DNA from: Bacteroidota bacterium | GTDB lineage: Bacteria > Bacteroidota > Bacteroidia > Bacteroidales > UBA12077 | Assembly: GCA_020444275.1 (NCBI GenBank) | Contig: JAHLLG010000001.1 | Location: forward strand, 372,001 to 436,000 | Direction of reading: 5' to 3' | DNA length: 64,000 bases | Part shown: one piece after another, positions 1 through 8,230 of the stretch | Position numbering within the stretch: position 1 is the first letter of the stretch | Layout: every line of letters starts with the position of its first letter | Notes under the pieces: generated by a model | Told to the model about the DNA's origin: nothing | What the model saw: the letters and a program-made list of their open reading frames with translations, nothing else | The model's database searches: none | Program-made: the position numbers and the translations under genes

Positions 1-659
1 TGAATATCAATTTTTGAACCTTCAACTAACTCTTTAAAGTTAGGTTTAAAGAGTGTAACATTTTTATATTCCATAAAGTTCCGTTTCTTCGGATCAACAA
101 GTGTTGGAATATTATGTTTGTTTGCAAAGTCTACAACACTTTTTATTATTTCCGGTGTAATAGATCCTTTATCATAATCTTCAAAAATTATGGCATCGAT
201 TTGCTTATCTGAGATAAGAGTTAGGATACTTTTGATAAATTTGCTTTCTACTTCCTTATTAAGCTCCTTATCAATTTCTTCATCAACACGTAAAAGTTGC
301 TGATTATCAGCAATTATTCTTGTTTTTACTGTTGTTTTGCGACTTTCGTCTTCCAGAATTCCTTCGTTAGTTAATTGGCGTTTTTTTAAAAGACTTTGAA
401 ATGTTTTTGATTTTAGATCTTTACCAATAACCGAACAAAGTATAGGATTAGCTCCTAGTGCCTGAACATTTAAAGCTACGTTTGCTGCTCCACCTAATCG
501 ATTTTCTTGTTTTGTACTCATAATAATTGGCACCGGCGCTTCGGGTGATATGCGATTTACTTTACCCCACATATATGAGTCGATCATTACATCACCAATA
601 ATCAAAATATTAAAATTATTGAACGAGTCAAAAATGGATTTTATATCTAATTTTTTCAC
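1..659 (-). CDS. rfaE1: PfkB-family sugar kinase, RfaE1/HldE kinase-like (3' part outside window)
   Basis: About 219 N-terminal residues are present; the rest lies beyond position 1. The protein reads IIGDVMIDSYMWGKVNRISP early on and then RLGGAANVALNVQALGA, the two N-terminal signatures of PfkB kinases, in the form typical of D-glycero-beta-D-manno-heptose-7-phosphate kinase in LPS heptose synthesis. A VDPKKRNF segment follows near residue 190. The GAGD catalytic motif should lie outside the window and cannot be checked. The start is GTG at 657-659, because an in-frame TAA lies five codons upstream and no ATG is available. A TATCTTTG box sits 25 bases upstream. Another PfkB sugar kinase is possible, but the motif spacing favours the heptose kinase. 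Confidence 0.85.
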   Translation of the reverse strand, partial: MKKLDIKSIFDSFNNFNILIIGDVMIDSYMWGKVNRISPEAPVPIIMSTKQENRLGGAANVALNVQALGANPILCSVIGKDLKSKTFQSLLKKRQLTNEGILEDESRKTTVKTRIIADNQQLLRVDEEIDKELNKEVESKFIKSILTLISDKQIDAIIFEDYDKGSITPEIIKSVVDFANKHNIPTLVDPKKRNFMEYKNVTLFKPNFKELVEGSKIDI

Positions 660-684
660 TTGATGAACAGTTTAATTTAAAATG

Positions 685-692
685 CAAAGATA
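685..692 (-). promoter_or_regulatory. -7 box of the sugar kinase gene
   Basis: The minus strand reads TATCTTTG, a full match to the Bacteroidota -7 consensus TAnnTTTG, 25 bases before the GTG start. No TTTG was found at the right upstream distance. Confidence 0.5.
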
Positions 693-718
693 GTAATTCA
701 AAGACAAGTCTTATAAAA

Positions 719-745
719 TTTCAGATTTCAAATTTCAGATTTCAA
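719..745. repeat. short tandem duplication between two genes
   Basis: Two exact copies of a 13-base unit (tttcagatttcaa) lie one base apart just beyond the stop codon of the lipoprotein gene. No function is evident. Confidence 0.6.
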
Positions 746-750
746 CCGTT

Positions 751-1224
751 TTAATCATTCGTATTGTTGGCTGGCTCTAATCCTGAATTTCCGGTATCTA
801 AAACAAATCGCCATTCTCCTTTCGCATTTTTCTCCCAAATAGAACAGTAGGTTCCTTGTTGCACCTGTCCTTTTTGTTCTCCAGTAGTGATTTCTAAAAG
901 GTAAATACCATAAGTGTACCCCAAATCTCCTGATGCAGCAACTTTCCCATAGCTGGGTTTCCAGGTTAACCTGTAGTTTGAATCGGAAATTTCTGAGTAT
1001 AGTTTTCTTAGTGCTGGCTTACCAACAACCGGAAACGAATTATCGCGAAGCAAAACAGCATCTGTAGCAGCAAATTCTAAAAAAGCCTGGTGGTTACCTA
1101 CTTCAATTGACCGGTTAGAAAATGCAATATCGGTTTGTAATAAGTTTTCTTTTTCTTCTTGAGTGTTTACACTGAAGTTGCATCCAGCCATTAATAGCAT
1201 TATTAATACTAGTATATTTTTCAT
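751..1224 (-). CDS. small lipoprotein with SnoaL/DUF4440-like (NTF2-fold) domain
   Basis: 157 residues. The N-terminus is a lipoprotein signal (LIMLLMAGC, lipobox Cys at residue 15), so the protein is likely anchored in the outer or inner membrane facing the periplasm. The remainder resembles DUF4440/SnoaL-like proteins: an early helix with HQAFLEFAATDAVLL, a PALRKLY segment and strands ending with EWRFVLDTGNSG. Such domains bind small ligands or act as accessory domains; no catalytic residues can be named. It stands alone between the sugar kinase and the divergent histidine kinase. Confidence 0.7.
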   Translation of the reverse strand: MKNILVLIMLLMAGCNFSVNTQEEKENLLQTDIAFSNRSIEVGNHQAFLEFAATDAVLLRDNSFPVVGKPALRKLYSEISDSNYRLTWKPSYGKVAASGDLGYTYGIYLLEITTGEQKGQVQQGTYCSIWEKNAKGEWRFVLDTGNSGLEPANNTND

Positions 1225-1254
1225 AAAAACATCTTTTTAAATTAAAGAATATAC

Positions 1255-1262
1255 CAAAGTTA
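1255..1262 (-). promoter_or_regulatory. -7 box of the DUF4440-like lipoprotein gene
   Basis: The minus strand reads TAACTTTG (TAnnTTTG), about 30 bases before the ATG. A clear upstream TTTG element was not seen. Confidence 0.45.
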
Positions 1263-1363
1263 AAATAAATCTCTTTATACTTAATAAATACATTTTTGAA
1301 TTACTGATTAAAGTTTTTTTAATTTCTTTATTTTAGCTTTCGTAAATAAGTTAGTTTTGCTAT

Positions 1364-3133
1364 ATGGATACTAAAAAGTCGAAGACTAAATTTGCAATTT
1401 CACTTATTGTTACAATAATTACAGCATTTTTGTTCTCCTTTTTATTCTTATACTTAGGAATAAATCATCGAAGAGATGTTTACAATGATTCTAAAATACT
1501 TGCTGCTGAAATCTCCAGAAATGCAGCGTTCGAGACTCAGGTTTATATATGGGACGCTATCTCTACTGCAAAAACATTAGAACAAAAAGCCCAGTTATTA
1601 AAAAGGTTAAATGGCTCAAGGGAAGATATCAGGGAGATATTGGTAGCGGCAATTAAAAGAAATAAAAATTATTTGGGTGTCTGGACATTATGGGAGCCTA
1701 ATGCTTTTGATGATAATGATTTATATTACAAAGCAGATAGTAATTTTAATGCATCAGGAAGATTAGGAATTGGCTTCTTTAGGTATAGTGATTCGATATA
1801 TTACGAAGTTATGACAACAAAGGATTACGAAGGTGATTATTTTGTATATCCGAAAAAATTAAAATCCGAATACCTTACTGAACCATATAAGTTTGTTTAT
1901 AGCGGTCATAATCAGTTATTTTTTGGAACAACTGTTAGTGTCCCGATTATTTATAAAAGTGAGTTTTTAGGAGCGATTGGTGTAGATATAGATTTAAGGA
2001 GTTTACAAAATAATCTTAATAAAATAAGACCATATGATACAGGTTATTTATCTCTAATTGCTAATAATGGCACCATTATTTCTCATATTGATACTACTAT
2101 TATTGAAAAGAATATTCTTAATTTTCTGGACCAATCAGATACGCTTAGCCACAGGGCAATACTTAATGGATCAGAATATATATTTGAAAAAACATCAGAA
2201 TTTACTGGTGAAAGAGTATTTAGAATGTTTTATCCGATTAGTATAACAAAAGATAATAGACCTTGGAGTATGATGATAGAAATTCCTGTAAAGAAAGTTA
2301 CTAAAAGATCAATGCAACTGCTAAGTATTGCTTTTGTAACATTATTTGTTGGCATATCGTTACTCATGTATCTTATTTTTAGCATAATAGAGCGGAGAAG
2401 ATATGAAAAAGATCTGGAAAACGCTAAACTGAAAGCAGAAGAAAGTGATCGGTTGAAATCTGCTTTTTTAAATAATATATCGCATGAAATAAGAACACCA
2501 CTCAATGGAATTTTAGGTTTTACAGTATTACTCACAGAAAATAAAACTACCAAAGAGGAAGCCAAATCTTATAAGTCGATTATTCAAAGATCTAGCAATC
2601 AGTTACTTTCAATAATTACAAATGTAATTGAATTATCTAAGATTCAAAGTGGTCAAAGTCAGTTAAATATAAAAAGATTTAATGTCAAAAATACTATTGA
2701 GAAGGTTATAGAAACGTTTCGTTTATCGGCAAATGAAAAAAAGATAAATATTCATTCAAGTTTTCCAGACCATAAAAAGAAATATGTTATTTCATCTGAC
2801 CAGCATAAATTTACACAAGTGTTATCTTATTTGTTAGAGAATGCAATCAAGTTTACTCAATCGGGTTATATTGAAATAGGATTTACTAGAAAAGATGAAA
2901 TTTATACATTTTACATAAAAGATACCGGAATAGGAATGAACCAAAAGACGGTCAGGAATATATTTAATTATTTTTCACAAGGTGATTCCTCTACTATTAG
3001 AAATTATGGTGGACTTGGAGTAGGTTTGTCAATTTCAAAATCGTTTGTAGATATGTTACAAGGGTCAATTTATTTAGACTCTGAAGAAGGTAAGGGGACA
3101 ACTTTTTACTTCACTTTACAAGATATTAATTAG
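1364..3133 (+). CDS. membrane sensor histidine kinase with periplasmic Cache-like domain
   Basis: 589 residues. A transmembrane helix lies near residues 12-33, a large extracytoplasmic region of about 280 residues follows, and a second helix lies near 315-340. The periplasmic part has the double-Cache style sequence (YLGVWTLWEPNAFDDNDLYY, VPIIYKSEFLGAIGVDIDL). The cytoplasmic part has an H box with phosphoacceptor His374 (NISHEIRTPLNG), an N box (LLENAIKFT) and G boxes (DTGIGM, GGLGVGLSIS). It has no receiver domain, and no response regulator is adjacent, so it is an orphan kinase whose partner is unknown. Cache domains usually bind small metabolites such as organic acids or amino acids. Its end overlaps the convergent FMN-binding gene by 8 bases. 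Confidence 0.92.
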   Translation: MDTKKSKTKFAISLIVTIITAFLFSFLFLYLGINHRRDVYNDSKILAAEISRNAAFETQVYIWDAISTAKTLEQKAQLLKRLNGSREDIREILVAAIKRNKNYLGVWTLWEPNAFDDNDLYYKADSNFNASGRLGIGFFRYSDSIYYEVMTTKDYEGDYFVYPKKLKSEYLTEPYKFVYSGHNQLFFGTTVSVPIIYKSEFLGAIGVDIDLRSLQNNLNKIRPYDTGYLSLIANNGTIISHIDTTIIEKNILNFLDQSDTLSHRAILNGSEYIFEKTSEFTGERVFRMFYPISITKDNRPWSMMIEIPVKKVTKRSMQLLSIAFVTLFVGISLLMYLIFSIIERRRYEKDLENAKLKAEESDRLKSAFLNNISHEIRTPLNGILGFTVLLTENKTTKEEAKSYKSIIQRSSNQLLSIITNVIELSKIQSGQSQLNIKRFNVKNTIEKVIETFRLSANEKKINIHSSFPDHKKKYVISSDQHKFTQVLSYLLENAIKFTQSGYIEIGFTRKDEIYTFYIKDTGIGMNQKTVRNIFNYFSQGDSSTIRNYGGLGVGLSISKSFVDMLQGSIYLDSEEGKGTTFYFTLQDIN

Positions 3134-3536
3134 AATTAATTTGAATGGCATTTTTAATAGCAGCCTTAGCAAAATTACTACTGCGGGTTGCACCGGTTAT
3201 GGCATTCACTTCTAAACGTTTGGATTGTTTTATTTGATTTTCAATGGTTTCTTTGTAGGGACTACCAGGTGAGTGAAACATTCTCTTAAATTCAATACTT
3301 TTAATTGTTCCATTTTGCACTGTAAACTCTACTTTCGACATGGTTATTAAACGAAACGCCTTAAATTTGCCCATATACGTTCCATCGGCAAGTTGTGATG
3401 TTTTTGGTTTGAAATCCTGCACAAATTCCTTTGCTTGTTGGTTTGCTTTTTTGGCAAAACTCATGATTATTGCTGGTGTAGCAAAAAAGGATATGAGGAA
3501 AACAATTATATAAGGAAGTATTTTTTTGATTTTCAT
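3126..3536 (-). CDS. membrane-anchored FMN-binding domain protein
   Basis: 136 residues. One N-terminal hydrophobic segment (residues 7-27) acts as an anchor or uncleaved signal, followed by a single FMN_bind domain exported to the periplasm. The motif NAITGATRSS corresponds to the (S/T)GAT(S/T) site at which FMN is attached covalently through Thr in NqrC/RnfG-like proteins, normally by the flavin transferase ApbE; no apbE gene is in the window. Proteins of this kind pass electrons at the outer face of the inner membrane. It overlaps the histidine kinase gene at its 3' end. A second FMN_bind protein is encoded at 23405-23890. Confidence 0.85.
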   Translation of the reverse strand: MKIKKILPYIIVFLISFFATPAIIMSFAKKANQQAKEFVQDFKPKTSQLADGTYMGKFKAFRLITMSKVEFTVQNGTIKSIEFKRMFHSPGSPYKETIENQIKQSKRLEVNAITGATRSSNFAKAAIKNAIQINSN

Positions 3537-3561
3537 AGTTTTTACGTGTTTGCTGAATTAT

Positions 3562-6039
3562 TTAAACAGGATCAACATCTATGGATATTTGAACAGATTT
3601 AAAGTTGTCGGTTGTTATTAAATTAGTTACTGTTTGATCTAATAATTGCTTGGCTTTTTGAAATGATCTTTCTCGCTCTATCTTTATGATTACCTTTTGA
3701 ATATAATAATTTTGTACTCGTCCGATTATTGGAGGTTCTGGCCCCAGAATCCGTTTATTAAATATCTTTCTCAAATCGACTCCCAGTTGATGCGCTGCTT
3801 TATCCACAACGTCTTTCTTTTTATGTCTGACCTCAATATGAATCATTCTAAAAAACGGAGGATATTTAAAATTTTTTCGCTCGAATAATTGCGACTTATA
3901 CATTTCTTCAAATTTGTTATCTAAAACAAATTGCAAAATAGGATGCGCCGGATTGCTGGTTTGAATAATTACTTTTCCCTGTTTGTTTTTTCTACCGGCG
4001 CGACCACTTACCTGTGCCATTAAATGATAACTTCTTTCAAATGCTCTAAAATCCGGGTAGTTGAGCATACTATCGGCATTTAGAATCCCTACTAAACTAA
4101 CGTTATCAAAATCCAAACCTTTGGAAACCATTTGAGTGCCAATTAAGATATTAACTTTGCCTTCCTCAAAGTTGGAGATAATGTTATGGTATGCATTTTT
4201 TGATCGGGTTGAATCTAAATCCATTCTGGCAATTTTCGCTTCAGGGAAAAATATTTTTATATCATCTTCAATTTTTTCCGTTCCGAATCCTCGCGTCAGA
4301 ACATTAGCATGACCACATGCTTTGCACGTTTTTGGTGCACGAATGGAGTGACCACAATAATGACAAACCAGTTCGTTCTGATGTCGATGATAGGTTAAAC
4401 TCACATCGCAATTTGGGCAATAAGGAATCCATCCACACATATCGCATTCAAGGTAAGGAGCAAAGCCTCTTCGGTTTTGAAAGAGAATAACCTGCTCGTT
4501 CATTGCCAGCGAATCTTGTATACTATCAATTAATTGTGGTGTGAAATGTGAGCGCATTTCTTTTCGCTTTTTTGCTCTTAAAATATCAACCAAATGAATT
4601 TCAGGTAATTTAATATTCTGATATCGTTTGGTTAATTCTACCAATCCATATTTATTGGTTTGTGTATTAAAATAACTTTCGACCGAAGGAGTTGCTGTTC
4701 CTAACAGCACTTTGGCCTGGTGCATTTGGGCCAGCACCATGGAACAATCCCGGGCATTATAACGTGGTGCCGGATCGTACTGCTTATAAGTGTTTTCATG
4801 TTCCTCATCGACAATAATGAGTCCTAAATTTGAGAATGGTAAAAACAACGAAGATCGAACCCCAAGAATTATATCATACTTTAGATCTTGAGAAGGATTT
4901 AGGATATTTTGATACACTTCTACTCTTTCAGAATCGCTAAACTTTGAATGATAAATTCCTACACGGTTCCCAAACACGGACTTCAACCGGTTGATGATTT
5001 GAGCGGTTAAAGCAATTTCGGGAAGTAAGTATAAAACCTGTTTCTCTTTTTCGAGTTGTTCTTTTATAAGATGAATGTAAATTTCCGTTTTACCACTTGA
5101 AGTAACTCCTTTTAGTAAAACAACATCTTTAGCATCAAATTGCTCATGTATAGCTTCAAAAGCCTCGTTCTGAGCTTCGGATAGTTGTTTTATTTCACTC
5201 ATTTCAGCAACAGTTTCATCCAATCGGCTAATGGATTTTTCGTATTGTTCGAAAATATCTTTATCAATAAGCGATTTGATAACTGAACTATTTGCCTTAG
5301 CATCTGTGATAAGTTCTTTTTTGGCTACATCTAACGTTTGCTTGTTAACAAATGCTTTAGAAAGCTTTAGAAAGCTCATCAACACATGAACTTGTTTGGG
5401 AGCGCGTTTTAACGTATCAAAAATTTCGTTGATCTGTTTTTCAGAAGTAATTTTGTCGCTTAATTTAATGAAAGCTTCTGTTTTTGGTTTGTAATTTTCG
5501 CGCAGTTTTTCTTCCAGCAGTACAGCCTTTTTATCTAACAGCGATTTTATGATCGGATGTGAGTCTTTTCTGTTAAAAGCATTTGATATTTCTGTAATGC
5601 TGGCAACATTTTTATTGGCGAGGTAATCCAAAATCATAGTTTCGGTGGCAGTAAATTTCTTTTTGGCAATATCAAGCGGATTATAAATTACTTTGGTTTC
5701 GCTTTCAAGCTTTAAGCCCGAAGGCAAAGCTGCTTTATAAACTTCACCAACTGAGCACATGTAATAATCTGCAATCCATTGCCATAAATCCAATTGATAT
5801 TTATTTACAATAGGTTGAGTGTCTAAAACAGAAACAATATCTTTTGTTTTATATTCAGTAGGTTCAATGTGATGAAGCGAATGAACAATTGCTGTGTAAA
5901 TTTTTCTGGATCCGAACGGTACAATAACTCTTTTGCCAACTTCAATTGCAGCCTGTATTTCTTGGGGAATGCTATAGGTAAAAAGTTGCTTAAGAGGCAA
6001 CGGAAGAATTACATCTGCAAATTGAGTTTGATTGTTCAT
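3562..6039 (-). CDS. priA: primosomal replication restart helicase PriA
   Basis: 825 residues from the chosen ATG. The N-terminal DNA-binding region begins FADVILPLPLKQLFTYSIP. The helicase core has Walker A GVTSSGKTEIY (about residue 315), a DEEH box (IIVDEEHENTYKQYDP) and C-terminal helicase motifs ending QVSGRAGR. Between them are the zinc-binding cysteines CDMCG, CPNC, CHYCG and CKACG. PriA reloads the replisome at stalled forks. The open frame extends upstream to 6102, but the extension is Cys/Trp-rich without similarity and lies across a perfect -7 box (6059-6066), so the start at 6037-6039 is preferred. Confidence 0.96.
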   Translation of the reverse strand: MNNQTQFADVILPLPLKQLFTYSIPQEIQAAIEVGKRVIVPFGSRKIYTAIVHSLHHIEPTEYKTKDIVSVLDTQPIVNKYQLDLWQWIADYYMCSVGEVYKAALPSGLKLESETKVIYNPLDIAKKKFTATETMILDYLANKNVASITEISNAFNRKDSHPIIKSLLDKKAVLLEEKLRENYKPKTEAFIKLSDKITSEKQINEIFDTLKRAPKQVHVLMSFLKLSKAFVNKQTLDVAKKELITDAKANSSVIKSLIDKDIFEQYEKSISRLDETVAEMSEIKQLSEAQNEAFEAIHEQFDAKDVVLLKGVTSSGKTEIYIHLIKEQLEKEKQVLYLLPEIALTAQIINRLKSVFGNRVGIYHSKFSDSERVEVYQNILNPSQDLKYDIILGVRSSLFLPFSNLGLIIVDEEHENTYKQYDPAPRYNARDCSMVLAQMHQAKVLLGTATPSVESYFNTQTNKYGLVELTKRYQNIKLPEIHLVDILRAKKRKEMRSHFTPQLIDSIQDSLAMNEQVILFQNRRGFAPYLECDMCGWIPYCPNCDVSLTYHRHQNELVCHYCGHSIRAPKTCKACGHANVLTRGFGTEKIEDDIKIFFPEAKIARMDLDSTRSKNAYHNIISNFEEGKVNILIGTQMVSKGLDFDNVSLVGILNADSMLNYPDFRAFERSYHLMAQVSGRAGRKNKQGKVIIQTSNPAHPILQFVLDNKFEEMYKSQLFERKNFKYPPFFRMIHIEVRHKKKDVVDKAAHQLGVDLRKIFNKRILGPEPPIIGRVQNYYIQKVIIKIERERSFQKAKQLLDQTVTNLITTDNFKSVQISIDVDPV

Positions 6040-6058
6040 GTAGTACAATATTGAATAG

Positions 6059-6066
6059 CAAAAATA
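6059..6066 (-). promoter_or_regulatory. -7 box of priA
   Basis: The minus strand reads TATTTTTG (TAnnTTTG), 19 bases before the preferred ATG at 6037-6039. Its position argues against the longer reading frame start. Confidence 0.5.
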
Positions 6067-6070
6067 TAAT

Positions 6071-6158
6071 TTTAACCACAAAGGACACCATGGATTACAC
6101 AATGTTCACAAAAAAAATATTGTGTTCTTTGTGCCTACATTGTGGTCATTGTGGTTTA
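6071..6158. repeat. imperfect inverted repeat rich in CACAA/CACAAAG units
   Basis: About 88 bases between priA and the GxxExxY gene. The outer arms (aaccacaa at 6074-6081 and ttgtggtt at 6149-6156) are perfectly complementary; both halves contain spaced CACAAAG/CACAATG units, and the element runs into the stop codon of the GxxExxY gene. It could fold into a long hairpin and serve as a terminator, or be a dispersed repeat. Confidence 0.65.
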
Positions 6159-6536
6159 TAATGTTCCATTAATTACTCGTTTTATACCGTGTTTTAGTAA
6201 TGTAACATTAAAATTAATTAATAAACCAAGCTTGTAATTTCCTAACTTCATATATGTTAACGTTTGAGCTAAATGGACATCATTTAATGACTCAACACTT
6301 TTAATCTCAATTACAACCTTGTTTTCAACCAAGATATCAATTCGATAACCGCATTCAAGTTTAACTTCTTCAAAAACCAATGGCATTGGTTTCTCTTTTT
6401 GAATTTTTAATCCTAGTTGGTTTAATTTATAAGCAAGGCACTCTTGATAAGCACTTTCCAGCAAACCTGGGCCTAGTGATTTATGCACTTCGATTGCTGC
6501 CCCAACAATTTTATGAGCAATTTCATTCTCTGTCAT
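6156..6536 (-). CDS. GxxExxY protein (PDDEXK-like)
   Basis: 126 residues. The GxxExxY signature is seen in LGPGLLESAYQECLAYKL, followed by GYRIDILVENKVVIEIKSVESL. The spaced D (ID) and E-x-K (EIK) are like a PD-(D/E)XK nuclease core. The family is widespread in Bacteroidota and its function is not established; a nuclease-like fold is known by similarity only. Its stop codon overlaps the terminal arm of the inverted repeat at 6071-6158. It lies between ispH and priA on the same strand, with no promoter box recognised. Confidence 0.88.
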   Translation of the reverse strand: MTENEIAHKIVGAAIEVHKSLGPGLLESAYQECLAYKLNQLGLKIQKEKPMPLVFEEVKLECGYRIDILVENKVVIEIKSVESLNDVHLAQTLTYMKLGNYKLGLLINFNVTLLKHGIKRVINGTL

Positions 6537-6572
6537 CTTAGATTTTTACTCTAAAATAACATTTTTTAAAGC

Positions 6573-7451
6573 TTAGTTAAAAAGTTTTTCAATGTTTTGA
6601 GCCACTTTTTCCATGAGCCAGCGCGGTGTAGAAGTTGCTCCGCAAACACCAACCGAATCGGTTTCTTTAAACCATTCTTTATGCAGTTCATCAGCATCGG
6701 AGACAAAATACGTATTTGGATTTTCCGATTTACACACCTTGAAAAGCATTTTTCCGTTAGAGCTTTTTTTACCGCTAACAAATACTACAACATCATGTTT
6801 TTTCACAAATGCTCGAAGTTGAGGTTGACGGTGCGAAACCTGACGACAAATGGTGTCGTTTGCAATAAATTCAACATCTTCAGTTCCCTGAGCTTTAATC
6901 ATTCTTTGCTCTATTTCTTTCTGTACTTCGTAAAATCCTTCAATGCTTTTAGTTGTTTGTGAAAACAGATTAACCGGTTTTGTAAAATCAATTTTATCCA
7001 AATCTTCCAGGCTACCAATAACTATTGCCTTGCCATTGGTTTGTCCTACTAAGCCATTAACCTCAGCATGCCCTTCTTTTCCATATATCACCACCTGCCC
7101 GCCTTTTTCAAGAATCTTATCAAATCCTAATTTAATATTGTTCTGTAGTTTTAAAACCACCGGACAAGAAGCATCGATAAGTTGAATATTATTTTTTATC
7201 GCTGTTTGATAGGTTTCCGGAGGTTCGCCATGCGCACGTAACAGAACTTTGCAATTTTTAAGCGTTTTTAACTGTTCATGATTAATAGTAACCAGTCCGT
7301 TCTTTTTTAGCCGTTCAACCTCGGCACTATTATGAACAATATCGCCCAGGCAGTATAATGTATCGTTATGTTCCAGCTCTTTTTCGGCCAGCTGAATAGC
7401 ATTTACTACTCCAAAACAAAACCCAGAATTACTATCAATCTCAATTTTCAT
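6573..7451 (-). CDS. ispH: 4-hydroxy-3-methylbut-2-enyl diphosphate reductase
   Basis: 292 residues, the usual length. IspH carries out the last step of the MEP isoprenoid pathway, making IPP and DMAPP with a [4Fe-4S] cluster. The three cluster cysteines are at residues 12 (GFCFGV), 96 (DASCPVV) and 202 (NDTICRQ). The substrate-binding residues are in LLRAHGEPPET, KEGHAEVNGLVGQ and CGATSTPRWL near the end. The gene begins 8 bases after the cmk stop, so the two are almost certainly co-transcribed. The enzyme is cytoplasmic and oxygen-sensitive. Confidence 0.97.
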   Translation of the reverse strand: MKIEIDSNSGFCFGVVNAIQLAEKELEHNDTLYCLGDIVHNSAEVERLKKNGLVTINHEQLKTLKNCKVLLRAHGEPPETYQTAIKNNIQLIDASCPVVLKLQNNIKLGFDKILEKGGQVVIYGKEGHAEVNGLVGQTNGKAIVIGSLEDLDKIDFTKPVNLFSQTTKSIEGFYEVQKEIEQRMIKAQGTEDVEFIANDTICRQVSHRQPQLRAFVKKHDVVVFVSGKKSSNGKMLFKVCKSENPNTYFVSDADELHKEWFKETDSVGVCGATSTPRWLMEKVAQNIEKLFN

Positions 7452-7459
7452 ACAGTAAC

Positions 7460-8164
7460 TTAATTTAGTTTTTCTTTAACTAAACCAACTATCCAGTCTA
7501 ATTGTTCTTGGCGATTCATTTGACTGTTATCTAATTCAACAGCGTCAGGGGCTTTTTTAAGTGGACTTTCAGTTCGGGTTTCATCGATGTGATCACGTTT
7601 CTTCACATTTTTAAGAATCTCATCAAAGCTTACGTCAATATTTTTATCTTTTAATTCTTTATATCTTCTTTCTGCCCGAACTTCTGCATTAGCATTCATA
7701 AAGATTTTTAATTCAGCATTTGGGAACACAACTGTTCCAATATCACGTCCGTCCATTACGATTCCTTTTTCAGCTCCCATCTCTTGCTGGAATTTAACCA
7801 TCTTCTTCCGGACAAAAGCAATTTTGCTTATAAAACTAACATTTTCTGAAACGGTCATTTCGCGAATCTCATCTTCAACATTTTCATGGTTTAAGAAGGT
7901 TTCCTGTCTTTGTTTTTCTGTGTTATACTTAAAATTGATTTGTATGTGGTCTACTAAACTTTTCAATTTTTCTTCATCAACCTCATGATTAACGGGATTA
8001 ATAGCACTGTTTCTTAACGCAAATAATGTAACTGCTCTATACATGGCACCACTATCGATGTATTTATAATTAAGTAGTTTGGCTATTTCTTTTGCCAAAG
8101 TGCTTTTTCCCGATGATGAGTAGCCATCAATAGCAATGATTATTTTTTTGTTGCTTGCGTTCAT
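7460..8164 (-). CDS. cmk: cytidylate kinase
   Basis: 234 residues. Transfers phosphate from ATP to CMP/dCMP. The P-loop is IDGYSSSGKSTLAKEIA (residues 13-29), the NMP-binding part has YIDSGAMYRAVTLFAL, and MDGRDIGTVVFPNAELKIFM is the family signature. It is the first gene of a two-gene unit with ispH, driven by a well-formed promoter at 8184-8215. The porQ gene follows upstream on the same strand; a porQ-cmk-ispH order is, from memory, also seen in other Bacteroidota such as Porphyromonas. Confidence 0.96.
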   Translation of the reverse strand: MNASNKKIIIAIDGYSSSGKSTLAKEIAKLLNYKYIDSGAMYRAVTLFALRNSAINPVNHEVDEEKLKSLVDHIQINFKYNTEKQRQETFLNHENVEDEIREMTVSENVSFISKIAFVRKKMVKFQQEMGAEKGIVMDGRDIGTVVFPNAELKIFMNANAEVRAERRYKELKDKNIDVSFDEILKNVKKRDHIDETRTESPLKKAPDAVELDNSQMNRQEQLDWIVGLVKEKLN

Positions 8165-8183
8165 TCTAATTTTATTTGGACAT

Positions 8184-8215
8184 CAAAGGTAAATCCAAAA
8201 ACTACAATTGGCAAA
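8184..8215 (-). promoter_or_regulatory. cmk-ispH promoter (-33 TTTG, 20-base spacer, -7 TACCTTTG)
   Basis: On the minus strand TTTG is followed after 20 bases by TACCTTTG, both elements fitting the Bacteroidota sigma-A consensus. The -7 box is 19 bases from the cmk start codon. Confidence 0.65.
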
Positions 8216-8230
8216 TACTTTTATAAACAG

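Noticed and set aside
6040-6102. Upstream extension of PriA by 21 codons
   Set aside because: Cys/Trp-rich non-homologous sequence covering a -7 box and the edge of the CACAA repeat.
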